Shown here in pieces: positions 1-8,687 of a stretch of 64,000 nt of DNA. A program made the translations under genes and the position numbers. The DNA lies in contig JACMOC010000013.1 in NCBI GenBank assembly GCA_014378195.1, positions 124,001 to 188,000 of the forward strand. The letters are read 5' to 3'. This DNA comes from Oligoflexus sp. GTDB lineage: Bacteria > Bdellovibrionota_B > Oligoflexia > Oligoflexales > Oligoflexaceae. How positions within the stretch are numbered: the stretch's first letter is position 1; each line of letters starts with the position of its first letter. The notes below the pieces were generated by a model, which saw only the letters and a program-made list of their open reading frames with translations, did no database searches and had not been told where the DNA came from.

Positions 1-1815
1 GCTCAGCCTAATGTGGACGAAAGTCCAAGCGCCGGCTTTCTCGTGCGGATTAATCCTCAGCTCCACTACGCAACTCTCCATGTGTTTAATGGCGAGTGGC
101 TTTCCAATGAACTGAATTGCAAACGCTTGCTCAAAGAGGCGCGTATTGCCCTCAACCGCGTTAACGTCGACAAAGTAAAGATGAACTTTCTTGAAGGTCA
201 TAGCATCGAGAAAATCACGTCGCTCATCAGCAAGATGCAGGCGTTTGGTTTTAATATGCCCTACGACCTACTGATTGCCTACGACGAGCAGTACCGCCTC
301 AACGCCAACCTCCTTGCGCGTGATAAAGAAGCCGGTGAGCACGATCTGTTGGCACTCGATGCAAAATTCGCCAAAGCACGTCATCGCCGGTTTAAGGGCG
401 AACATTTGCAGATTGACGTCGATCCATCAGCTATGAAAGCAGTCTTGGTGGCTGTCGACGATAAAATTGTGAAACTGAGACCGACACTTAATGATGCCTG
501 GCTTCGTGAAGAACTTACCAGGGCAGGTCTCGTGAGCGGTTTTGAGGAGCAAATTCCGGCGCTTCTTCAAGCTCTGCAGACAGGCGAAGGACTGGCAGGA
601 TTTGTCGTCGCGAAAGGCGTGAATGCGGTCCCCGGGACCAACCTGGCCTTGAAATTAATGAATAAAGTTGTTGAAGTCACGGACGAGCAAATCGATATAA
701 GAGAACGTCAGAATCATCGTATCGTGCATACCGGCGACGTCGTGGCTGAGGTGCGGTATACCGATGGGGTCGAAGGCATTAATGTCTTGGGCGAAAAGTT
801 TTTTGCCCGTGGATCCGCTTCGGTTCTAGGGACTGTCCTTGGGGGTGGGGTCGAGATCCAGCATGATGGTGTATTCACCGCCAACCGTGACGGCCTGCTT
901 CAGTTGGATGGTTCGACGCTCTCCGTACAGTCGGCCTACGTTCACAAAGGTTCGATCAATCTTTCCAGCGGAAACCTTCGTTTTGATGGTGCAGTCGTTG
1001 TTGAAGGTGACATTGAATCGGGCGCTAGCGTCGATATTACGGGAACGCTCATCGTCAAGGGCAGCGTGGTCAACGCGAAAATTCGGTGCACGGGTGATCT
1101 CGAAGTGAAAGGTGGCGTGTTAACGGGTAAAAACGGTTACATAAACGTCGGCGGTAACGCACGGATGGGTTTTGTTGAGAATAGCGTGATCCAGGTCAAA
1201 GGCAATCTTCTGGTGCAAAGAATGATTTCCCATAGCTGGATTACGGCGGGTGGGCTCATCGAAGTGCTTGACGAGAGTAAAGGCCAGATCACAGGTGGTC
1301 TTTTGTCGAGCTGGAAAGCTATTGTTTGCGCGAAATTCGGGTCTGATCAAGGTCATACAACCCAGTGCCGCATAGGCAGCAACTTTCACGACGAGATTCG
1401 TCTGCAGCGTTTGGCAAAGCGGGCCAAACGTTTCAATGAGGCTGCAGAGGAAAACGCGCGCTCGATCGCATTGCTCGAAAAGCCAGGCAGCAAGCTTTCC
1501 GAAGCCCAAAAACAGCACTACGATTACATCAAGAAAAATGGCCAGCGTTACGGTGGAATTATCGCGCGTATTGTGGCAAGCCGAACGGCCCTGGAGAGTT
1601 CGTTGACCTACAATCTGGATGCGACGATCGTCGTGTCCGATATCCTGGATAAAAATAGTTTGATTTGGGTCAATGGCAAAAAAATCAAAATGCCGACCAG
1701 TTTAAAGGGCGTTTTGCTCTCGACCCACGTAAACAAAGGTATTTTAGACCTCAGTCAGGTAGAAGACTTTCATAAGGCTCATCCAGCCGCAATTTTTGGC
1801 CATTCCCAATCCTAA
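1..1815 (+). CDS. FapA-like (DUF342) polymer-forming protein, 5' truncated
   Basis: The reading frame is open to the left edge of the window, so the gene probably starts upstream; a GTG at 13 is the first in-frame start codon here. About 604 codons are visible. Residues roughly 250-400 are rich in regularly spaced Gly/Val/Ile with repeated GxV, GxI and VKG patterns, as in the right-handed beta-helix of the FapA/DUF342 family. Residues about 460-520 look helical and charged (coiled coil). FapA-like proteins are linked to flagellar or cell-surface functions and to cytoskeletal bactofilin-like architecture, but the biochemical role is poorly known. The next gene begins about 115 bases downstream with its own ribosome binding site. 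Family assignment is fairly secure; cellular role is inference. Confidence 0.75.
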   Translation, partial: AQPNVDESPSAGFLVRINPQLHYATLHVFNGEWLSNELNCKRLLKEARIALNRVNVDKVKMNFLEGHSIEKITSLISKMQAFGFNMPYDLLIAYDEQYRLNANLLARDKEAGEHDLLALDAKFAKARHRRFKGEHLQIDVDPSAMKAVLVAVDDKIVKLRPTLNDAWLREELTRAGLVSGFEEQIPALLQALQTGEGLAGFVVAKGVNAVPGTNLALKLMNKVVEVTDEQIDIRERQNHRIVHTGDVVAEVRYTDGVEGINVLGEKFFARGSASVLGTVLGGGVEIQHDGVFTANRDGLLQLDGSTLSVQSAYVHKGSINLSSGNLRFDGAVVVEGDIESGASVDITGTLIVKGSVVNAKIRCTGDLEVKGGVLTGKNGYINVGGNARMGFVENSVIQVKGNLLVQRMISHSWITAGGLIEVLDESKGQITGGLLSSWKAIVCAKFGSDQGHTTQCRIGSNFHDEIRLQRLAKRAKRFNEAAEENARSIALLEKPGSKLSEAQKQHYDYIKKNGQRYGGIIARIVASRTALESSLTYNLDATIVVSDILDKNSLIWVNGKKIKMPTSLKGVLLSTHVNKGILDLSQVEDFHKAHPAAIFGHSQS

Positions 1816-1929
1816 TGCCGCCCTTTCCTGCCTCATTTCCGAACACATTCGAAACGTTTCAGACACTCACTCTTTACATGGCTTGGTTTTTGCTTACGAC
1901 TTTAGTGGGCAAAAGCAAAGGAGAAACCA

Positions 1930-2757
1930 ATGGAATGGCGTGACCGTAGAGAGAGTAGCAACGTCGAAGATCGTCGTGGTGTGAAGGCTGCTGGTGTCGT
2001 CGGAGGCGGCGGCATTCTGATTGCCATCATTTATGCATTGCTAAGCGGAGACCCTAGCGCGCTTATAAATCAAGTTCAAAATCAGCGCCAAGGCCAGCCG
2101 GCCGCGCAGACTGCTCAGGATGACGACAGTGCCCGTTTTGTGAAAGTAGTGCTAGCCGATACAGAAGATGTTTGGAGCAAAGTCTTCGCTGACAGAGGAC
2201 AAACGTACACGAATCCAAAGCTGGTTCTTTTTACGGATCAGATTCAATCCGGCTGCGGCGTGGCAGGGAGTGCCGTTGGCCCGTTTTACTGTCCAGCAGA
2301 CCAGAAAGTCTACCTTGACCTCGGCTTCTTCCGGGAGATGGCAAGTAATCTCGGGGCAAAAGGTGATTTTGCGCAGGCCTACGTGGTCGCTCATGAAGTG
2401 GGACACCATGTCCAACATCTTCTTGGTATTACCAGCCAGCGCTCGAACAGGGGGCAAACAGAGGCAAATCGCGAATCTGTAAAGATTGAGCTTCAGGCCG
2501 ATTGTCTGGCCGGGATTTGGGCGAAAGATACCAATCAGGTCAATCATTCCCTTGAGCCCGGTGATGTGGAGGAGGCATTGAATGCCGCCTCTGCCGTAGG
2601 CGACGACCGGCTACAAAAAGCCAGTCGTGGTTATGTTGTTCCCGATTCTTTTACGCATGGTTCATCGGCCCAAAGGGTCGCTTCATTCACAAAGGGTTTT
2701 CAAACGGGTGATTTAGCGAATTGCGATGTATCCACTCAACTTGATGCAAATCGTTGA
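1930..2757 (+). CDS. ypfJ: YpfJ-family neutral zinc metallopeptidase
   Basis: A 275-residue protein with one N-terminal membrane helix (about residues 19-38) after a short charged cytoplasmic segment that begins MEWRDRRES, as in the YpfJ/KPN_02809 family. The zinc-binding motif HEVGH lies at 155-159, and ELQADCLAG at 187-195 supplies the likely third ligand region. The Cys pair around 109 and 121 (GCG, FYCP) is also family-typical. The ATG is preceded by AAAGGAG at good spacing. The protein is probably anchored in the inner membrane with the peptidase domain outside the cytoplasm. Substrates of this family are not well established. Confidence 0.9.
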   Translation: MEWRDRRESSNVEDRRGVKAAGVVGGGGILIAIIYALLSGDPSALINQVQNQRQGQPAAQTAQDDDSARFVKVVLADTEDVWSKVFADRGQTYTNPKLVLFTDQIQSGCGVAGSAVGPFYCPADQKVYLDLGFFREMASNLGAKGDFAQAYVVAHEVGHHVQHLLGITSQRSNRGQTEANRESVKIELQADCLAGIWAKDTNQVNHSLEPGDVEEALNAASAVGDDRLQKASRGYVVPDSFTHGSSAQRVASFTKGFQTGDLANCDVSTQLDANR

Positions 2758-2899
2758 ACCAAAACCGTTCTGACTTGGAGGCCCTTGGAATTCGGGCTTC
2801 TAAGTTTCCTTAAACTCATGCCATCCGTATTTTGCTTTTCTATCGGCTTCAGGGACCTTATGGTAAAACCTATCTCATCCGATACGTAAGGAGCCCAAC

Positions 2900-4033
2900 A
2901 TGAAAACTGTCCCACCCCTAGCTTATCTACAAAATATAAAAACGATCGCACCGCAATTTGAAGTGCCTCAAAGCCAAGGCATAGCGTGGATCATGAAAGC
3001 TTTGCAACGAACGGATGTCAGTCCCGAAGCGTTCCGTGCATTGAATTTGTATGAACGACTCCTGAGCAATGACAGCATACAGTTTCGTCGCTCGGTTCTC
3101 GAAGATTACATGCATCATGACTGGTCAAACATGCTGCTCTTCAAGCCCTCCGCCCGGATCGACGGAAGCCTGGCGCCTTGGTCCCAGCCGCCTCTCCAGG
3201 ACCGCATGAAGATCTATGTTGAGGCCGCACGTGCACTTGCACGGGAAGCTTTTTCGCCTGCTGATAAAGCCCCTGCGTATATTATCGATATTTCCTGTAC
3301 GGGTTATCGGGCCCCTTATCCTCTGCAGGAACTCGTCCTGAAAAACGACTGGGCAAACAAAACGCGCCTCTTAAAACTAGGGCATATGGGGTGTTATGCC
3401 TCAGTCCCCGGCCTTCATTTAGCCGCGCAATTGAGCCAGTCTGTTTCTGAAGGGGATACGGTGAGTGTTTTAAGCACCGAGCTCTGCACGCTTCATCTTG
3501 ATCCCCTCGCCACTGATCCCGACCAGGTTGTAAGCAACATTCTTTTTGCCGATGGATGTGCAAGGATGGATATCGGACGGGTTGAAAAGCCTGGAAGTCT
3601 TGCTCTCCACGCCCATTATGAAGCACTGGTGCCTGATAGCAGCGAGTATATGGCTTGGGACCTCCAGGACTCGCGTTTTCATATGACCTTGAGCCGAAAG
3701 GTCGTTACGAAGCTGAATAAGGTCATCGGTGAGCATCTTAATGAATGTCTCAGCCGCCATAATCTCAATCGTTCATCGGTAACCCGTTACGCAATTCATC
3801 CAGGCGGGCCGCGCATAGTGGAGTCAATTCAGGAAGAACTCGGTCTGGCGGAAGCTGCTGTAAAACACAGCAAAATGATCCTTCGCCAACATGGAAACAT
3901 GTCTTCGGCCACACTTCCCCATGTGTGGAAGGCAATGCAGGACGACGTCTCCGTCAGAGCCGGTGAAGTCATCGTCTCTATGGCTTTCGGCCCAGGCCTC
4001 ACGGTTGCGATGAATGTTTTACAAAAGACTTAA
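2900..4033 (+). CDS. Type III polyketide synthase (chalcone/stilbene synthase family)
   Basis: A 377-residue thiolase-fold enzyme, the normal length for a type III PKS. The Cys-His-Asn triad of the family is visible: Cys165 in GHMGCYAS, His300 in IHPGG and Asn333 in HGNMSS. The C-terminal GPGLT loop (about 364-368) is also present. Such enzymes extend an acyl-CoA starter with malonyl-CoA to make pyrones, resorcinols or phloroglucinols; the product cannot be read from sequence. The start follows TAAGGAG. No methyltransferase or hydroxylase that usually tailors alkylresorcinols lies next to it; the next gene encodes an acyltransferase-like protein. The carotenoid operon is 4.6 kb away on the other strand. 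Confidence 0.88.
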   Translation: MKTVPPLAYLQNIKTIAPQFEVPQSQGIAWIMKALQRTDVSPEAFRALNLYERLLSNDSIQFRRSVLEDYMHHDWSNMLLFKPSARIDGSLAPWSQPPLQDRMKIYVEAARALAREAFSPADKAPAYIIDISCTGYRAPYPLQELVLKNDWANKTRLLKLGHMGCYASVPGLHLAAQLSQSVSEGDTVSVLSTELCTLHLDPLATDPDQVVSNILFADGCARMDIGRVEKPGSLALHAHYEALVPDSSEYMAWDLQDSRFHMTLSRKVVTKLNKVIGEHLNECLSRHNLNRSSVTRYAIHPGGPRIVESIQEELGLAEAAVKHSKMILRQHGNMSSATLPHVWKAMQDDVSVRAGEVIVSMAFGPGLTVAMNVLQKT

Positions 4034-4115
4034 GAGAGTCTTCCTTTTCCTTCTCATGGCAGCATAAATAAGCTAATACTGTCTTAGCTACGACTCTTGA
4101 AAGACAGGGCCTTCT

Positions 4116-5261
4116 GTGAAATTTAAAATTTTAAAATCTATTTATGATATTGGTCTTGAAACCTGGCGTAAGCTTGAGTCGCCAGATTTTCCATTTAATG
4201 ATTTTGAATTTTTTGCGGCGCTTGAGGATAGCGGTAGCATAGGGAAAGAATCGGGTTGGCATCCCGTTTACCTAGCTTGCTCGGACGAAACGAAGGGCGA
4301 CGTTATTGTAGGAATACTCTATTCCTTCGTGAAACAGCATAGTTACGGCGAATATATCTTTGACTGGCAGTGGGCGAATTTTTTCCAGGCCCACGGTATT
4401 CCCTATTATCCCAAACTCCTCACAGCTGTTCCTTTTACGCCAGCGACCGGGCCGCGGATTTTGGTGAATTCTCAGTGTACTGATGAATCGGCGGTGCGGT
4501 CGTTACTTATAAAGGCTGCCCTTCAGATTGCGACGAATTCGGAAATGAGTTCCTATCATGCGCTTTTCATCGAAGAGAGCGAAGCACCCTCTTTTGAGGC
4601 GGAAGGACTCGCCGTTCGTCATTCGATACAGTATCACTGGCACAACCGGGGCTACAAAGACTTCCAGGAGTTTCTGAACAGTCTCGTTGGCAAACGGCGG
4701 CGCGATATCGTGCGTGAGCGATCGCGGGCCAATTCGCATGGATTGACGATAGAGTGCCTCACAGGCGCTTCTCTGAAGCCTCAGCACGGTGCAGTTATGG
4801 AGGCTCTCTATCAAACGACTACTGATAAGAAGAACGCCATTGCTTATCTACAGACCGGTTTTTTTGAACGCATCTTCACTCGAATGGCTGATCGCATTGT
4901 GTTGGTTTTAGCATCGAAGGATGGCGTTCCTGTGGCTGGCGCACTTAACTTCCGCAAAGGCAAAAAGCTCTATGGCCGCTATTGGGGAAGTTTTCACAGT
5001 TATCAAGATCTGCACTTTGAACTCTGCTACTACCAGACCATCGATTACGCTATTCAGCACGGGATTGAGGTATTTGAGGCAGGCGCACAGGGCGAGCACA
5101 AGATTCAACGCGGCTTTTTGCCCTCACTGACATGGAGTGCGCATAAAGTATTTGATCGGCGTTTTGCCCTCCCGATTGAGGCCTTTATCAAAGAAGAAAA
5201 AGCTGCGATAGCCGCGGAGCTTCGAGCTATGACCGGCCCTTACAAAGTGACAGGAAATTAA
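4116..5261 (+). CDS. COG3146/FemAB-like GNAT-fold acyltransferase
   Basis: A 381-residue protein beginning with GTG. It resembles the COG3146 (DUF482, 'peptidogalycan biosynthesis') proteins, which carry two GNAT-like folds as in FemAB. Supporting motifs are RRRDIVRER near 194-202, GRYWG near 288-292, HFELCYYQ near 300-307 and EAGAQGEHK near 319-327, all characteristic of the C-terminal half of that family. It probably transfers an acyl or aminoacyl group, but no substrate has been firmly assigned. It lies 82 bases after the type III PKS on the same strand, so co-transcription is possible; a functional link is speculation. Confidence 0.72.
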   Translation: MKFKILKSIYDIGLETWRKLESPDFPFNDFEFFAALEDSGSIGKESGWHPVYLACSDETKGDVIVGILYSFVKQHSYGEYIFDWQWANFFQAHGIPYYPKLLTAVPFTPATGPRILVNSQCTDESAVRSLLIKAALQIATNSEMSSYHALFIEESEAPSFEAEGLAVRHSIQYHWHNRGYKDFQEFLNSLVGKRRRDIVRERSRANSHGLTIECLTGASLKPQHGAVMEALYQTTTDKKNAIAYLQTGFFERIFTRMADRIVLVLASKDGVPVAGALNFRKGKKLYGRYWGSFHSYQDLHFELCYYQTIDYAIQHGIEVFEAGAQGEHKIQRGFLPSLTWSAHKVFDRRFALPIEAFIKEEKAAIAAELRAMTGPYKVTGN

Positions 5262-5272
5262 CGTCACTTTGT
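5242..5272 (+). terminator. Perfect 10-bp inverted repeat over the stop codon
   Basis: ACAAAGTGAC at 5242-5251 is perfectly repeated in inverse at 5263-5272 with an 11-base loop that contains the TAA stop of the preceding gene. There is no immediate U-run, although a T-rich stretch follows at about 5283-5288. It may act as a terminator or a 3'-end stabilising hairpin. Confidence 0.45.
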
Positions 5273-5497
5273 CCCATCTGTATGTTTTTAATAACAGTCC
5301 GACCATTGATCGTCCCCATACGTAGTCTCACCCATATACATCTGCCAAATTAAACTCGCGAAAAGTGAATTAATAGACAGAACTTAGCAAACTTCTCATA
5401 GGTACGGTTTTTGCTTTAGTCGGAGTGGCATCTCATTGGTTGGGAATGCTTGGCCCTTCTCATATTAAACGTATTCTTAGGCAGAAGGGTAAGTCTC

Positions 5498-6124
5498 ATG
5501 GATTTAAGGACGAACGATAAAGGAACTACGAAGACGCGCGCTAAGACCGGTATAAGCGGTTTAGACGAGATTTTAGAGGGGGGCCTTCCTTCTGGTCACT
5601 TCTATTTAGTCGAGGGGCACCCTGGTACGGGAAAAACGACTCTTGCCTTGCAGTTTCTATTGGCAGGTCTTGATAATGACGAATCCGGTCTTTACGTCTC
5701 TCTATCAGAATCAAAGAGCGAACTCATAGAAGTTGCCCGAGCCCACGGCTGGAATCTGGAAAACCTGTCGCTTTTTGAGCTTTTGACCTATTTGAGTCAG
5801 ATGGGTGTGGCGACTTTTATCATACTCGTGCAACACGGTTTGATCGGGGGCCCCCTTGATTCCAATACTATCGACGTAAGTTACATAGCTGATTCAGCGA
5901 TAGTGCTTCGTTATTTTGAATCGTCAGGCCAAGTTCGAAAGGCGATTTCGGTTCTCAAAAAGCGGTCAGGTTCTCATGAGCATTTTATTCGAGAGTTAAG
6001 CCTGATATCGACTGGCATTCATGTAGGGCCACCCCTTCAAAACTTTAGAGGCATCCTCGGCGGCAATCCTGAATACCTGGGAGACCCTGAAGGGCTCTCG
6101 CGAGGCGACTATGGAAAGTCATGA
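5498..6124 (+). CDS. Shortened, chimeric KaiC-like ATPase
   Basis: A 208-residue protein when started at ATG 5498, which follows GAAGGG; an upstream start at 5450 would add 16 residues without a clear binding site. Residues 17-95 match the start of a KaiC first domain (TGISGLDEILEGGLP, then Walker A GHPGTGKTT at 40-48). From about residue 96 the sequence jumps to what in two-domain KaiC-like proteins is the end of the second domain (LTYLSQMGVATF, VQHGLIG, then the closing VGPPLQNFRGIL at 177-188). Walker B and the rest of both domains are missing while the frame is intact. This looks like an in-frame deletion fusing CI to CII. It may be a relic or a small regulatory ATP-binding protein. It overlaps the next gene by 14 bases, as KaiC-like genes often do with histidine kinases. 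Confidence 0.75.
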   Translation: MDLRTNDKGTTKTRAKTGISGLDEILEGGLPSGHFYLVEGHPGTGKTTLALQFLLAGLDNDESGLYVSLSESKSELIEVARAHGWNLENLSLFELLTYLSQMGVATFIILVQHGLIGGPLDSNTIDVSYIADSAIVLRYFESSGQVRKAISVLKKRSGSHEHFIRELSLISTGIHVGPPLQNFRGILGGNPEYLGDPEGLSRGDYGKS

Positions 6125-7748
6125 AGTCAAAACAGGAAAGTGTATCCTTGTATGTTCGAGTCTCTATAAGGATAGTGAGCTCACTGTCGGTATTCTGAGA
6201 GAGGCAAATCTCGATGCAGAATCATGCACCGACATCCTTGACCTTTGCCAGAAAATCGAAGTCGGTGCGGCCGCTGTCCTAATCGCAATCGAAATGCTGT
6301 CGGCCGAAGCGGATAGACTTAAAGCTGTTTTAGATCGGCAACCCGCGTGGTCGGATATCCCTTTTATTGTCTTAACGTCGTCCATTCAAGCAGGCAATAT
6401 GATGCCGCAGCTTCACATTCTTTTGCGAAATGTTACGGTACTTGAACGACCGATTCGCATCTTGACTCTCGTGAGTAGCCTTCAGGCAGCCGTCGCCGCG
6501 AGACGACGACAGTATCAAGTGCGTGATCTCCTTGCAGATGTCGAACGTTCACGCTTTGAAGCCGAGGCGGCCAACCGCGCAAAGAGCGCATTTTTGGCGA
6601 ACATGAGTCACGAGATACGAACGCCTCTTGGTATCATATTAGGATTCAGTGAGCTTATTGCCGCTGAAATTCCTGTGTCAGACGATATCAGGCTTTACCT
6701 GAAAACGATCAAACGCAACGGCGAAGATCTCAGCAAGCTCATCGATGAGCTCTTGGACCTTTCAAAAATTGAGGCCGGCAAACTTGATATCGAAATCATC
6801 CCAACTTCGGTGACCGATCTCCTCGCGGAGATTTGGAATTCGTTTGCTGATCAGGCGCGTCGTAACAACGTTAAGTTAACTATTGATGTGGAAGAGGATA
6901 TTCCACTATCAATTCAAACAGATCCAACGCGTCTTCGGCAGATTCTTAAAAATCTTATCGGTAATGCAATCAAATTCACGCGAGGCGGATCTGTCGAGGT
7001 CAACGTAGGTCTGAACGAAAACTTGACGTCTCTCGTTCCTCAATTGCAAATCGCGGTGAAAGATACGGGCCGTGGTATATCGCCTCACGAGCAAAAACGA
7101 CTTTTTGAAGCTTTCAATCAGGCCGACATGTCGACAACACGCAATTACGGTGGCACTGGATTGGGGCTCTTTTTATCCAGACGTTTGGCGCGCGCACTCG
7201 GAGGTGATATTGTCCTTGAAAGTAGCGCAATAGGGGTCGGCAGCACGTTCGTTATTACGATTGATACCGCTGGTGCCGCGATAAATACCTCAGATGGTAA
7301 GCGTCTTGAAGAACGAGCCGTTGAGGCCGTTCGTCAAGACGCTCCAAAAGCGGGCGATGAGCTTTCCGGTATGAATATTCTCGTTGCTGAAGATGCACCT
7401 GATAATCAGCTACTTATACGGAGAATACTCACGCGTCGGGGGGCAAAAGTCCGCATTGCCCAAAACGGTGAAGAGGCTATCAAAGCGGCTATGGCCAATA
7501 GCTATGACATTATCTTAATGGATGTGCAGATGCCTCTACTGGATGGCTATGGTGCAACCACAGAGTTGAGACGTCTGGGCTATAAGGGTTCGATCATTGC
7601 TCTTTCCGCCCATGCGATGAAAGATGAACGAGCGAAATCGATTGCGATGGGCTGTGATGAACATCTTACGAAACCAGTGGATGTCAAAAAGCTTGTAGGG
7701 ATTATTCGGGATTATGCGGGCCAAAAGCCGCTCTCACAGTTTCACTGA
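6111..7748 (+). CDS. Hybrid sensor histidine kinase/response regulator
   Basis: A 545-residue protein. Residues 10-125 resemble a receiver domain but lack the usual phospho-acceptor Asp (the strand reads VLIAIEML), so this is a pseudo-receiver. A coiled linker leads to a HisKA domain with FLANMSHEIRTPL (phospho-His167), then a HATPase_c domain with N-box about 281-286, DTGRG at 318-322 and GGTGLGL at 347-353. A complete C-terminal receiver occupies about 421-540 with acceptor Asp471 in LMDVQMP and conserved Lys521. No membrane helix is seen, so it is probably cytosolic. The start overlaps the KaiC-like gene, suggesting coupled translation. It is a paralogue of the kinase at 15317-17113. Confidence 0.9.
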   Translation: MESHEVKTGKCILVCSSLYKDSELTVGILREANLDAESCTDILDLCQKIEVGAAAVLIAIEMLSAEADRLKAVLDRQPAWSDIPFIVLTSSIQAGNMMPQLHILLRNVTVLERPIRILTLVSSLQAAVAARRRQYQVRDLLADVERSRFEAEAANRAKSAFLANMSHEIRTPLGIILGFSELIAAEIPVSDDIRLYLKTIKRNGEDLSKLIDELLDLSKIEAGKLDIEIIPTSVTDLLAEIWNSFADQARRNNVKLTIDVEEDIPLSIQTDPTRLRQILKNLIGNAIKFTRGGSVEVNVGLNENLTSLVPQLQIAVKDTGRGISPHEQKRLFEAFNQADMSTTRNYGGTGLGLFLSRRLARALGGDIVLESSAIGVGSTFVITIDTAGAAINTSDGKRLEERAVEAVRQDAPKAGDELSGMNILVAEDAPDNQLLIRRILTRRGAKVRIAQNGEEAIKAAMANSYDIILMDVQMPLLDGYGATTELRRLGYKGSIIALSAHAMKDERAKSIAMGCDEHLTKPVDVKKLVGIIRDYAGQKPLSQFH

Positions 7749-7826
7749 CTTCGCGTCCCCACCTTGACTTCCTCGTTCATCCCAGCGAAATTTAACTCTT
7801 GAGTCTTAGAGCCTAAGGAGTGTCTG

Positions 7827-8687
7827 ATGAGAAAACTATTGCGCCTTTATAAAGCGGAACGGGATGATATCGCGGACCTCGTCACATATCGGGTTTTGCC
7901 GACTACTACAGGCGATACAGGACAATTCGAACCTTTCCTTTTTTTGAATCACCACGGCCCCCAAATCTATCCTCCCGGCAACCGCGGTTTACCGTTCGCA
8001 CCGCATCCGCATCGAGGATTCGAAACACTGACATTCATCCGTAAAGGCGAACTCATGCATCGCGACAGCAGCGGTTGTGCGAGTGTGATCAAAGCTGGCG
8101 GTGTGCAATGGATGACAGCCGGCAGTGGTATTATTCATGAAGAGATATCTTCGGATGTTTTCAAAAAAGTGGGCGGCGAGGTCGAAATTCTTCAGCTCTG
8201 GATCAACCTTCCGGCGGCTCTGAAGTTTACCAAGCCCAACTATGTTGGTATGCAAAGGGCTGACATTAAGATGCAGGATCTTCCCGATGGTCAGGGTAAC
8301 GTCCAGATCATTTCGGGGCAGTGGCTTTCAGAAAAGGCCAACTATCAGTCTCTCACAGGGGTGGATGCTGCGGCGTTGGAGTTAAAGGCTCACGCTGATC
8401 TTAAAATACCTGTCAATGCCGATCGACGCATATTTGTCTATGTCGTCCAAGGCCAGGTCGCGGTCAATAGTCACGACCTTCAGGATCATAATCTCGGCGA
8501 GTTTGAAGTTGGTGAAGGCGGTCTTGAAATTCACGCCCAATCCAATGCCTGCATTTTTTTAGCAACGGCGAAGCCCTTGGGCGAACCGATCGTCTCGCAT
8601 GGTCCTTTCGTTATGAACACAAAGGCCGAGATTCACGAGGCTATTTTTGATTATCAGGCAGGGAAGTTTGGGAGCTGGAATCATTGA
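7827..8687 (+). CDS. Pirin family protein
   Basis: A 286-residue bicupin of normal pirin length. The metal-binding set is visible: His60 and His62 in HPHRGFET, and His104 and Glu106 in SGIIHEE. Pirins bind Fe or other metals; some bacterial members have quercetinase activity and others act as redox-sensing regulators. The start ATG follows TAAGGAG. The 3' end overlaps the convergently transcribed glycosyltransferase gene by 7 bases. Function beyond the family is not deducible. Confidence 0.9.
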   Translation: MRKLLRLYKAERDDIADLVTYRVLPTTTGDTGQFEPFLFLNHHGPQIYPPGNRGLPFAPHPHRGFETLTFIRKGELMHRDSSGCASVIKAGGVQWMTAGSGIIHEEISSDVFKKVGGEVEILQLWINLPAALKFTKPNYVGMQRADIKMQDLPDGQGNVQIISGQWLSEKANYQSLTGVDAAALELKAHADLKIPVNADRRIFVYVVQGQVAVNSHDLQDHNLGEFEVGEGGLEIHAQSNACIFLATAKPLGEPIVSHGPFVMNTKAEIHEAIFDYQAGKFGSWNH

